Of a stretch of DNA of 64,000 bases, positions 53,277 through 60,981 are shown piece after piece. The stretch's first letter is position 1. Each line of letters opens with the position of its first letter. The position numbers were made by a program, and so were the translations under genes. Source of the stretch: Candidatus Poribacteria bacterium (lineage in GTDB: Bacteria; Poribacteria; WGA-4E; WGA-3G). Location: positions 1 to 64,000 of the forward strand of contig JAPPBX010000069.1 of assembly GCA_026702755.1 (NCBI GenBank), read 5' to 3'. Under the pieces are notes generated by a model, which was given only the letters and a program-made list of their open reading frames with translations, did not search any database and was not told the origin of the DNA.

Positions 53277-54554
53277 TTAATTTTCTTTGAGAACAATCCG
53301 ATGATAACGTTTCTTGCCAGCACGGAGGAGCAGCGCATTGTCTTCAAGTAGGTCGCTACCAACAACCATATCTATCGAACGGTACTGCTTTTCGTTGATG
53401 TAGGCACCGCCCTGTTGAACAAGCCGTCGCGCTTCGCTCCGCGAATTCGCCAATCCAATTTCATGAAACAACGTCATGATTGGAATACCGCCATCAAGCC
53501 GTTCCGCTGCGATAACCGATGTCGGTATCTCAGCCTCATCAAGGTTACCGCCACCAAACGCAGCGCGCGACGCTGCTTGTGCTTTATCTGCCTCTGCCTT
53601 TCCGTGTGCAAGTTGTGTAGCCTCATACGCGAGGACCTCTTTTGCTTCCCGAATCGCTTCATCTTCCAAGCCGCTGAGTCGTCGGATCTCATCCATCGGA
53701 AGAAAGGTAAAATACGCTAAAAATCGGGAAACATCTCGGTCATCTACGTTGATCCAGTACTGATAAAATTCATACGGCGATGTCCGCTCAGCATCCAGCC
53801 AAACTGCGCCACCTGCAGTTTTTCCCATCTTCGCTCCGTTCGCTGTCGTGAGCAGTGGAAAAGTGACCGCGTAAACCCGTTCGCTTTCAATCCGGCGGAC
53901 AAGACCGACACCAGCAAGGATATTGCCCCACTGATCGTCCCCACCGAGCTGAAGTTGACACCCATATTCACGAAAAAGATATAAATAGTCGTAGGCTTGG
54001 AGTAGTTGATAGTTAAATTCAAGGAATGAGAGACCGAGTTCGCGGTCAAGTCGTTGTTTATAACCTTCAGCACGGATCATCTCATTGACTCGAAAGTGTT
54101 TACCAATGTCACGTAGAAATTCGATGTAATTTATAGAAAGCAGCCAATCAGCGTTGTTGAAGAAACCACCCACTCTCGACGGAACCTGTGAGTTTTCGGA
54201 ACTTGTGAGTGTATTATCAAGATTTAAGTAGCGTTGCAGCTGGGCAAGAATATCCTTGCCGTTTGCCGAAATTTGTTCTTGCGACAACATTGGACGCATT
54301 TCGGTCTTATCAGTCGGATCACCTATCATGGTTGTGCCGCCACCGATGATTGCGATCGGCTTATGCCCTGCACGCTGTAGGTGTGCCATCGCCATTATCG
54401 GGACAAGACTCCCAACATGCAAACTCGATGCTGTCGGATCAAAACCGACGTAGTAGGTAACCTGCTTTCCTGCTAACAAGCGCGCGACCTGTTTAGCGTC
54501 TGTGACCTGTTTGATAAAGCCTCGTTCGTTCAGGGCTTCAAAAACGTTGTCCAT
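53277..54554 (-). CDS. tyrS: Tyrosyl-tRNA synthetase
   Basis: 425 residues, class I synthetase. YVGFDPTASSLHVGSLVPIM holds the HIGH-like HVG, QLGGDDQWGNILAG is the tyrosine-binding block, KMSKS is AKMGKTAGGAVW, and the C-terminal S4 RNA-binding domain contains RSEARRLVQQGGAYIN. No insertion or loss. Cytoplasmic housekeeping enzyme; expected neighbours are absent. Confidence 0.96.
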   Translation of the reverse strand: MDNVFEALNERGFIKQVTDAKQVARLLAGKQVTYYVGFDPTASSLHVGSLVPIMAMAHLQRAGHKPIAIIGGGTTMIGDPTDKTEMRPMLSQEQISANGKDILAQLQRYLNLDNTLTSSENSQVPSRVGGFFNNADWLLSINYIEFLRDIGKHFRVNEMIRAEGYKQRLDRELGLSFLEFNYQLLQAYDYLYLFREYGCQLQLGGDDQWGNILAGVGLVRRIESERVYAVTFPLLTTANGAKMGKTAGGAVWLDAERTSPYEFYQYWINVDDRDVSRFLAYFTFLPMDEIRRLSGLEDEAIREAKEVLAYEATQLAHGKAEADKAQAASRAAFGGGNLDEAEIPTSVIAAERLDGGIPIMTLFHEIGLANSRSEARRLVQQGGAYINEKQYRSIDMVVGSDLLEDNALLLRAGKKRYHRIVLKEN

Positions 54555-54831
54555 TTTTTGTCCTGTTTCAATTTAGATTTTTTTCGGTTTTATTAAAGGA
54601 ATTCGATCAGCGTGGTTCTCATCTCAATCCGGACCTACGAGCAGTTTCCACACCGAACACACAAGAGATACAATGGGGAATTTAATAGAAAATTTATGCT
54701 TGCAACCTGATACAAAAATTGAGGATAAGGATTTCTTACCGAAATATCCTTAGTCAATATTATATGGAATTTTTGTAGCTCTGACAAGTAATTTTTATCT
54801 TACACTTTTGACGTTTTTTTAATTTTTGAGA

Positions 54832-55410
54832 TTAACCCAAAGCGACCTCAACGCGTCTGTAGATATCTTGCAAACGGAGTTCGCAGCCTACAGAGCGCAG
54901 CGACAGCACATCTTCAAGTTCCGCGAATTCGGTCTGTAGCCATTCATTCTCTTGACGACGATAATGTTCAACGTAAACTTTGTCTTGGGAGATGAGAATG
55001 TAATCTTTTAGGGAAGTAATTTGCTGATAATGCTCAAATTTCTCACCTTTATCATAAGTTTCAGTTGAGGGTGAAAGTACCTCCACTATGACAGTCGGAT
55101 TGAGGAGCGTGTCAAAAATATTATCCTCAGGAACGGGTTCGCCGCAAACAACGACAACATCCGGGTAAAAGTAGGAGTCTATTTCGGTAACCTTCACCCG
55201 CATATCACTGGTGGCGACCCGACACTCACCATCCATCAACTGAATGTTAAGATGAGTTGCTATATTCACCGTGATGAAATTATGCGCGAAACTTGCCCCG
55301 GACATGGCGACTATCTGTCCATCCAGGTATTCGTGTTTCGTAGTCGCCTTGCGCTCAAAAGCGAGGTATTCTTCAGGTGTCAGATACGTTTGTGCTGCAA
55401 CAGACGACAT
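54832..55410 (-). CDS. Uma2-family (DUF820) restriction endonuclease-like protein
   Basis: About 192 residues. LTPEEYLAFERKATTKHEYLDGQIVAMSG at the start and DSYFYPDVVVVC-GEPV then VIVEVLSPSTETYDKGEKFEHYQ are typical of Uma2, a PD-(D/E)XK-fold family spread in cyanobacteria and uncultivated phyla; D in YPDVVV and E in VEVLSPST occupy the nuclease-site positions. The function is unproved. I chose the ATG at 55410, which has GGAGGGAGGC directly before it. The 277 bases upstream of tyrS hold nothing recognisable. Confidence 0.88.
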   Translation of the reverse strand: MSSVAAQTYLTPEEYLAFERKATTKHEYLDGQIVAMSGASFAHNFITVNIATHLNIQLMDGECRVATSDMRVKVTEIDSYFYPDVVVVCGEPVPEDNIFDTLLNPTVIVEVLSPSTETYDKGEKFEHYQQITSLKDYILISQDKVYVEHYRRQENEWLQTEFAELEDVLSLRSVGCELRLQDIYRRVEVALG

Positions 55411-55496
55411 GCCTCCCTCCATAAATCTTGCTTCAGATGCCTAAACGGGTTGAAGCAGAGCCAGTTCCAAGATTCAAACCAGCTGAAAAAACAGAG

Positions 55497-56231
55497 CTAT
55501 TCCTCATCATCCTCTGCATAAGAATGCCCACCGAAGATTGCACGGACCTGTTTCGCTGTCTTCGGACCTGAAAGCAGCTTCCCAATCCGATCACCCTCCT
55601 CTTCGAGTAGTGCCTTGACATTCGTGAGCACCGCCTCCAGTTTGTCCGCTGGAAACTTGCATGCACCGTTTTCATCCATGTGGATAATCTCACCCGGCGC
55701 GACATCCATCCCCGCTATTGAGACCGGCACATTGACAGATTGAACCGCCATCGCCCCGTGTCCAGGTGTGATGCCGCTTAACAGATACTGGAACTCCATT
55801 GGTCGGATTTCGTCGATATCGCGTGACGGACCATTTGAGATCGCTCCGAGGCAGCCTATTGACTTCATTGCTGCTGTCATGTTGCCACCCGCTAAGCCGA
55901 CTTTATTTTTCAATTCGGGTGGAAACTTCTGCTCAAATGCAAAGATTGTCGGTTGCTTGGAGGCACCTAACGCATCAATGACATCCATAAACGAAAGCTC
56001 AGAATAGTTCGGATCGGGTACACCGTAAACGCACGTCACTGCATATCCAGCGATGGCACCGAGTTCAGGGTACATACACCGGATAGTGGTATCTGTGTAC
56101 CAATTTTCCGTCCACGGATTGTAAAGTCCAAGGCAGAGAGGATTCCCCGGATAGGTAGCAACCACATTCGTAATCGAAGGCGTATCATATTTGCGCAATT
56201 CTGCCAACATTTCCTGTTCTGTTAATGCCAT
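55497..56231 (-). CDS. RraA-like aldolase/decarboxylase family protein
   Basis: 244 residues. SITNVVATYPGN, GAIAGYAVT and GCLGAISNGPSRDIDEIRPMEFQYL match the RraA-like fold, with the active-site R-D pair in PSRDID and the metal-binding environment of 4-hydroxy-4-methyl-2-oxoglutarate aldolases. Members cleave keto acids to pyruvate or inhibit RNase E; here the adjoining HpcH/HpaI aldolase gene makes a catabolic role more likely. The 14-base leader repeat AACCGCAAGGAAAA stands just before the ATG. Confidence 0.85.
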   Translation of the reverse strand: MALTEQEMLAELRKYDTPSITNVVATYPGNPLCLGLYNPWTENWYTDTTIRCMYPELGAIAGYAVTCVYGVPDPNYSELSFMDVIDALGASKQPTIFAFEQKFPPELKNKVGLAGGNMTAAMKSIGCLGAISNGPSRDIDEIRPMEFQYLLSGITPGHGAMAVQSVNVPVSIAGMDVAPGEIIHMDENGACKFPADKLEAVLTNVKALLEEEGDRIGKLLSGPKTAKQVRAIFGGHSYAEDDEE

Positions 56232-56239
56232 TTTTCTAA

Positions 56240-56253
56240 TTTTCCTTGCGGTT
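56240..56253 (-). repeat. 14-base leader repeat, copy 3
   Basis: AACCGCAAGGAAAA on the minus strand, nine bases before the RraA-like ATG, identical to copies at 9405 and 37242. Confidence 0.6.
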
Positions 56254-56345
56254 AAACGACGTGCGTTTGGACTTTTAGGTGCGTTCCTTATATCCGCTCT
56301 CCATTACATTACGACCTACAGGTTTGGGACTAAGGAACACCTCTT

Positions 56346-56376
56346 AACTGAAAACTGATAACTGAAAACTGAAAAC
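56346..56376. repeat. AACTGAAAACTGATAACTG simple repeat
   Basis: Alternating AACTGAAAACTGATAACTG-type words just after the aldolase stop. It resembles the degenerate repeats at 21655-21795 in style but not in exact sequence. Confidence 0.4.
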
Positions 56377-56379
56377 CAC

Positions 56380-57258
56380 TTAGACAGGCATTGTCCGACC
56401 GGCGTATGCCCGTCCGATGCGTGCAGCTTCTTCGCCGCCACCGGTGATCCGCACACCAGCGTCAATGCTCGCCTCAATTGTATCAGGGGACGCGCTCTCC
56501 AAAAATTTAATACCAGTCGCTTTGCATGCTGCAAAGACGCGATTTCGAGCATCTTCTAATTCCTGTGGACGTGGGCTTGGCGGATTTTTATAGCCGAACG
56601 AAAAACTCATATCACCAGGTCCCCACTCCGCAAAACCAATTCCGGGAACCTGCGCGGTGATTTCAACGTTCGCCAATGCACGCTTATTTTCAAATTTGAG
56701 ACCCAACAGGAGTTCGCCATCTGGATTCAACGGCCACGGATCGGCAACATCCAGGTATTCGTTAGCGGAAATGCCCCATATAGGTGCAGCGGAGCCTTGC
56801 CCTGCAGAGCCGCGCCTCCCCACATCTAATTGGGTGCCAACACCGATTGTCTGGAACGGATAGCGACACGCCTCAACAAATGCTTTAACCGCCTCTGGAG
56901 ATTCGGCATGACAAAGCAGTAAGCCGTGCACACCGCGCGCGAGGAGTTGCCGCATCTGCCAACCGTTGGCACGAATTACATCCGCGCTGATGCCATCCAC
57001 CGGTAATTCAACAATGACAGCTGGGGTCTTGTGTCCGCTATTGGTGGGACCACCATCAGCAAGACCACGCATGAAACTATCCAATCCGGAGAGATCGAAA
57101 CTCCCGTGCTCCATGCCGACATTGATATAGTCTGCCCAAGTTTTTGCCATCGCGCGGCCCGCGTCATAGTTCAGCTCCGCGCCTGTGTGACTGCCGGTAT
57201 AGAAAACAGGCAGGTCATCTGCTAACAATTCAATCGCTTTATTAACGCGTTTCGGCAT
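56380..57258 (-). CDS. HpcH/HpaI aldolase family protein
   Basis: About 292 residues from the ATG at 57258 (AAGGAG eight bases upstream). The domain is a pyruvate-type class II aldolase barrel: YINVGMEHGSFDLSGLDSFMRGL, AVIVELPVDG, HGLLLCHAESPEAVKAFVEACRYP, and the C-terminal EWGPGDMSFSFGY with the metal-binding acidic residue region. Such enzymes cleave 4-hydroxy-2-keto acids from aromatic or sugar-acid breakdown. It precedes the RraA-like gene on the same strand, and both enzymes act on similar compounds. Confidence 0.85.
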   Translation of the reverse strand: MPKRVNKAIELLADDLPVFYTGSHTGAELNYDAGRAMAKTWADYINVGMEHGSFDLSGLDSFMRGLADGGPTNSGHKTPAVIVELPVDGISADVIRANGWQMRQLLARGVHGLLLCHAESPEAVKAFVEACRYPFQTIGVGTQLDVGRRGSAGQGSAAPIWGISANEYLDVADPWPLNPDGELLLGLKFENKRALANVEITAQVPGIGFAEWGPGDMSFSFGYKNPPSPRPQELEDARNRVFAACKATGIKFLESASPDTIEASIDAGVRITGGGEEAARIGRAYAGRTMPV

Positions 57259-57423
57259 TACGGATTCTCCTTCTAATTTGCAGTATATAACGTGCAATAC
57301 ATGAAAAACGGTTTCGAGTATTTTCGATTTTGCCCTTTAAAAAGTTTATAGAAAATGCAACAATCTGTCAATATAATTTTTTAAGAAACCGCCCGTGATG
57401 AAAATCAAAAATCTTGAAATTCC

Positions 57424-57452
57424 TTGACAAATCAGGGGATATTGGATAGATT
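57424..57452 (+). promoter_or_regulatory. Sigma-70-type promoter for MDR gene
   Basis: TTGACA (57424-57429), a 17-base spacer, TAGATT (57447-57452). The spacer and -10 share GGATAT-A/T-GGATA with the promoter at 5945. Confidence 0.6.
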
Positions 57453-57502
57453 AAAAAAACGAACTACACATTAAAAAACTTCTTTAAGGAGTGGTCAGTA
57501 TT

Positions 57503-58453
57503 GTGAGAGCACTTGTCGTTAAATCCCTACCAGATAAACGGCGCGAAAAGGTTGTTGTCAACGATTGGAAAGAGCCAGCATCGCCTAACCGGAACGAGGT
57601 ACTGTGTCAAGCCGTATTTACGGGACTTACCAACGGTACGGAACGGAATCAACTGATCGGTGGTAACTATTCAACCTCCGATGATCGGCTACCAACTACC
57701 GATGGATACCAGAACGTAGGCAGAGTTATTGAGATAGGACCGGATGTAACAAAACTTCAGATTGGCGATCTCATCTATGCCAGTGTGAACCATGTGGAAC
57801 GGTTCACCATCCCAGAAGACGGACTCCTGCTAAAATTGCCAGAAGACGTTGACCCAGGTGAGGCTGCCCTCTTCGGTATTTCTGGTGTCGCAATGCACTG
57901 TTGTCGGCGCGTCAATCCGCGCATCGGAGAAAAAGTACTTATTGTTGGACAGGGCTGCATCGGCATGTTCGCGGCACAGATCATCTACGCTATGGGTGCC
58001 CGCGTCACCGTCTGTGACATCGAAGAATCCCGACTCGAACAGATTCGTCAATTGGGTGTCGCCGAACATGTCCTTAATACAAGTAACGACGGTTGGCAGG
58101 AACAGATTCAAGACGGAGAATTTGATGCCGTGATGGATTTCGCGGGTGTTCCAGAGATGGTCACACCGATGATCTACGCGTGTAAAACCCGTGGCAGACT
58201 CCTCTTAGTCGCCGGACGGTTCGATGTCAATTACACCTTTAATGTCGGGCAAGGTAAAGAGATCTGCATCCTCCAGTGCAGCCATTTTACGTGTGATGAT
58301 TTGGAAAACCTCTGTCGGCTGCTCCGTCAAGGTTCTGTCAAGATTGCACCGTTGATTCGACATCGGGTGAACGTCGATGAAGCACCACAGATATATAATT
58401 TGCTCCGCGATGAACCGATGCGTTTGTTAGGCACCGTATTTCAATGGGAATAA
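57503..58453 (+). CDS. MDR-family dehydrogenase
   Basis: 316 residues of the medium-chain dehydrogenase/reductase fold: GYQNVGRVIEIGPDV, GDLIYASVNHVE, EAALFGISGVAMHC and the Rossmann core VLIVGQGCIGMFAAQII. The usual catalytic zinc Cys is replaced in the GLTNGTERNQ stretch, as in BchC-type and other S/N-x-GTE members, so zinc chemistry may be altered. Substrate unknown. The start is the GTG at 57503 with AAGGAG at a good distance; a GTG at 57491 is too close to it. Divergent from the aldolase pair, so the region between carries promoters for both. Confidence 0.82.
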   Translation: MRALVVKSLPDKRREKVVVNDWKEPASPNRNEVLCQAVFTGLTNGTERNQLIGGNYSTSDDRLPTTDGYQNVGRVIEIGPDVTKLQIGDLIYASVNHVERFTIPEDGLLLKLPEDVDPGEAALFGISGVAMHCCRRVNPRIGEKVLIVGQGCIGMFAAQIIYAMGARVTVCDIEESRLEQIRQLGVAEHVLNTSNDGWQEQIQDGEFDAVMDFAGVPEMVTPMIYACKTRGRLLLVAGRFDVNYTFNVGQGKEICILQCSHFTCDDLENLCRLLRQGSVKIAPLIRHRVNVDEAPQIYNLLRDEPMRLLGTVFQWE

Positions 58454-58515
58454 AAACGGTGTGGTTTTGCGGTGTACCATAACTGTCAATTTTAGAAAAC
58501 CTGCGTTGTAACGGT

Positions 58516-58758
58516 GTAGGTTGGGTTGAACGGGCAGGACCAAACGCTAACAACTCAAAGAAAACCTATGTTTGGGTAGGATATCCTCCATCGCAGAGAT
58601 GCCGAGTGAAACCCAACGTTTTTCTGTGTGCTTTCTTGAGATGTAAAGGTATAAAGTTGGGTTTCGCTGGATTGTTGAGTGGAGATAAGGCAAGGTCGGA
58701 TTTCAGGCGTATTTGGACCACCATATTCCGCTTTTCGGTTCCGCTCAACCCAACCTAC
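58516..58758. mobile_element. MITE-like element with nested inverted repeats
   Basis: 243 bases without a gene, bounded by 18-bp terminal inverted repeats with one mismatch: GTAGGTTGGGTTGAACGG at 58516 and the complement of GTAGGTTGGGTTGAGCGG at 58741. An inner inverted repeat AGTGAAACCCAAC (58605) / GTTGGGTTTCGCT (58656) shares the GGTTGGG-type core. It is a miniature element of the AGGTTGGGTT type, moved by a transposase elsewhere, or a RNA-forming palindrome. Confidence 0.65.
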
Positions 58759-58801
58759 GGGACTCCCGGACTAAAGGAAGCCCATTGAAAAAACGTTTAA
58801 A

Positions 58802-58837
58802 ATCCGCGTAATCCGCGCCATCCGCGTAATCCGCGAT
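58802..58837. repeat. Four tandem 9-base ATCCGCG repeats
   Basis: ATCCGCGTA, ATCCGCGCC, ATCCGCGTA, ATCCGCGAT in succession within the gap before the sigma factor gene. Function unknown; such words are typical of intergenic repeats in this kind of genome. Confidence 0.7.
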
Positions 58838-58960
58838 TCAGACAATTAAACATTATTAAATTCTTAATCTTCATATAATCCCGCCAATCTTTAGGTGTCC
58901 AATTACCCGAAGTTATCTACAAACAGCCCTACTTAAACCCCTCTGAAAATTTTAAATGAA

Positions 58961-58979
58961 AAAAAAGTGCAACTTTTTT
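58961..58979. promoter_or_regulatory. Inverted repeat before ECF sigma gene
   Basis: AAAAAAGT-GCA-ACTTTTTT, 49 bases before the sigma-factor ATG. With the following GCAACTCGTTTGTAG it could be part of an autoregulated ECF promoter or an operator. Confidence 0.35.
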
Positions 58980-59027
58980 GCAACTCGTTTGTAGTAACGA
59001 CAACCTCAAAATGCGCGGAGTTGAAAA

Positions 59028-59573
59028 ATGACAGAAGATAAATTTCTTGAGCTTGTCCATAAACACAAGTCTCAAATTTATCAACACACCCTCTATCTAC
59101 TCAAAAATCGAGAAGATGCAGAGGATATAACACAAGAGACATTCATCAAGGCGTGGGAACACCGTTCCAAATTGCGTCCGAAGACCGCACGTTCATGGAT
59201 GCTAAAATGTGCACAGAACCTCTGTTTCAATCTGCTAAAGCGACACAAATTTCAGGTGCATTTAACAGAAACAGACGATACAGACGTTGGAACAGAACTC
59301 GAAACTTTAATGAATGCACATTCTGATCGGTCAAATCCGACACCAGATGAAATTGTGATTGAGCAAGAACTCAAAGAGTCCGTACATTGTGCCATTAAAA
59401 AATTGCCGCCAGATATGCGCTCAGTGATAATTATGCGGGAATTGAACGGCATGAGTTTCAAAGAGATTGCAGAAGTCTTAGAACAACCCGAAGGTACTGT
59501 GAAATCAACAGCATTTCGTGCTCGCAAGAAATTGCGGGAACTACTGCATCCTTACTGGAGAAATGACGAATGA
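59028..59573 (+). CDS. ECF RNA polymerase sigma factor
   Basis: 181 residues. Sigma region 2 is DAEDITQETFIKAWEHRSKL with the polymerase-binding core, and region 4 is IMRELNGMSFKEIAEVLEQPEGTVKSTAFRARKKLRELL, a helix-turn-helix that reads the -35 element. No region 1.1 or 3. It directs transcription of a small regulon, presumably including its own operon. The anti-sigma gene overlaps its stop by four bases (ATGA). Confidence 0.93.
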   Translation: MTEDKFLELVHKHKSQIYQHTLYLLKNREDAEDITQETFIKAWEHRSKLRPKTARSWMLKCAQNLCFNLLKRHKFQVHLTETDDTDVGTELETLMNAHSDRSNPTPDEIVIEQELKESVHCAIKKLPPDMRSVIIMRELNGMSFKEIAEVLEQPEGTVKSTAFRARKKLRELLHPYWRNDE

Positions 59574-60247
59574 ACCAATTTACCTCCCATCAAGAGCCAA
59601 CTTGTACGGAAGTTCAGGATACCTTAGAAGCGTATCTTGACAATGAATTGGATGCAGACACATACGCGACAGTAGAAGCACACATCGCATCCTGTTCAAT
59701 GTGTCAGGATGAAGTTCGCTTCGCTCAAGCAATTAGTGGAGCATTACATGAACTTCCGAAACCAGAGCCACCGCCGGAAATCTTCAACGCGGTTGAGGCT
59801 TACGTTCGCGCGCATCCCAACAAGGAACCAAAGTGGCTAAATCGGATATTCCAACTGTTCACCTTCTCGGGTGATTTAACTTCGGTACTCACTCGTGCAG
59901 GTGCGTTGGCGTGCCTCATCGGAATCGCTCTGTTTGGTACCTATCAATACCAACAGCACCTGAAAGTGCAACAAGCCTCACGTGACTTGGCTTATGCGCT
60001 TGGTAAGTTGAATTACGCCGTGGAGCGAACAGGTAACGTCGTCAGCGAAAAACTCCCAGATGTACAGATTAATGAGGCATCAGGTCGTCCTTTGGCGCAG
60101 ATCGAAAAAGCCTCTCGCAGTGCTTTGAAACAGAAAAACAGTATTTCATCAGCACTTCACCGAGGTCTGGATAGCCTTCACAGTTTCCCTCAGAACACTT
60201 TAGGTCCAGAACATCAACGCTCACAGCAAAAAGGAGAAACCCCATGA
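59570..60247 (+). CDS. Zinc-finger anti-sigma factor
   Basis: 225 residues. The N-terminal zf-HC2 domain has EAYLDNELDADTYATVEAHIASCSMC, with the H-x3-C-x2-C zinc site that inhibits ECF sigma factors. A membrane segment lies near 107-124 (AGALACLIGIALFGTYQY), so the C-terminal 100 residues would be outside. It holds the sigma factor inactive until a signal releases it. Coupled by ATGA overlaps to both neighbours. Confidence 0.88.
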   Translation: MNQFTSHQEPTCTEVQDTLEAYLDNELDADTYATVEAHIASCSMCQDEVRFAQAISGALHELPKPEPPPEIFNAVEAYVRAHPNKEPKWLNRIFQLFTFSGDLTSVLTRAGALACLIGIALFGTYQYQQHLKVQQASRDLAYALGKLNYAVERTGNVVSEKLPDVQINEASGRPLAQIEKASRSALKQKNSISSALHRGLDSLHSFPQNTLGPEHQRSQQKGETP

Positions 60248-60930
60248 AAAAATCCACCCTTACAGCCCTTTTAATAGGTATAGCCTTTTTAATAGCCTGC
60301 TGTTTCTTCACAAACGGGCACGCCCTGAACAACGACGTAACAGAGACAGTCCGTGGTAAAATAGAAATGAATCTGCCAGATTCCCCTGTCCCCAAAGTTG
60401 AAATTAACTTGGATAAGAGTCTCTTGGACCTCTTTATCAGTTTCGGTATCGCAAGCAACCCGAAACTTGCCGGAGATAAATCGGTAGATTTGTCGGAATA
60501 TGCGACGTATACCGAAATGCTAAAAGGTGCCTCCATCCGGACCTACGATAAAGAGACGAAAGACCTCAACCGGATAGTCGACCATTATCGTGGCATACTT
60601 GAAAACGAGAAGTGGGAACATCTCGTCAAAATCAGGGACAAATTCAATCTCAGTCTGCTCTACGACGAAAAACCGGGCATACTGCACGGTATCTTCGTTA
60701 TGTTCACAGATGACGGAAATTCAAACTTCGTAAATATCTATGGAGAGATCGACTTTCAGAAACTCGGTACGCTATTTGGACAACTTCTGGAATCTAATTC
60801 GGAAGAGGCGATCTCTAAAGCGGTTCGCAGTTGGACAAACGCCTCCGTGCCTCAACAGTGGGTAGCAAGAATTAACTCCGAAAAGCTGGACAGTGCCCCG
60901 AAACCAGAAACCACAACAACCGACCGCTAA
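60244..60930 (+). CDS. Exported DUF4252 protein
   Basis: 228 residues. Signal peptide with a hydrophobic core (ALLIGIAFLIACCFFTNGHA). The rest fits DUF4252: KVEINLDKSLLDLFISF, then ASIRTYDKE, HYRGILENEKWEHLVKIRD and GIFVMFTDDGNSNFVNIYGEIDFQKL. In other phyla this domain is encoded beside ECF sigma/anti-sigma pairs, and the same is true here, so it probably takes part in envelope stress sensing. An ATGA overlap links it to the anti-sigma gene. A paralogous domain starts the gene at 60982. Confidence 0.82.
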   Translation: MKKSTLTALLIGIAFLIACCFFTNGHALNNDVTETVRGKIEMNLPDSPVPKVEINLDKSLLDLFISFGIASNPKLAGDKSVDLSEYATYTEMLKGASIRTYDKETKDLNRIVDHYRGILENEKWEHLVKIRDKFNLSLLYDEKPGILHGIFVMFTDDGNSNFVNIYGEIDFQKLGTLFGQLLESNSEEAISKAVRSWTNASVPQQWVARINSEKLDSAPKPETTTTDR

Positions 60931-60940
60931 AGTCCCGTAG

Positions 60941-60959
60941 GGGCGGGGTTTCCCCGCCC
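60941..60959. terminator. Perfect GC hairpin within the sigma operon
   Basis: GGGCGGGG-TTT-CCCCGCCC between the two DUF4252 genes. No T-run follows, so it may act as an attenuator or RNA-stabilising palindrome. Confidence 0.5.
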
Positions 60960-60981
60960 GTCATCAAAAGGAGTAAAACCC

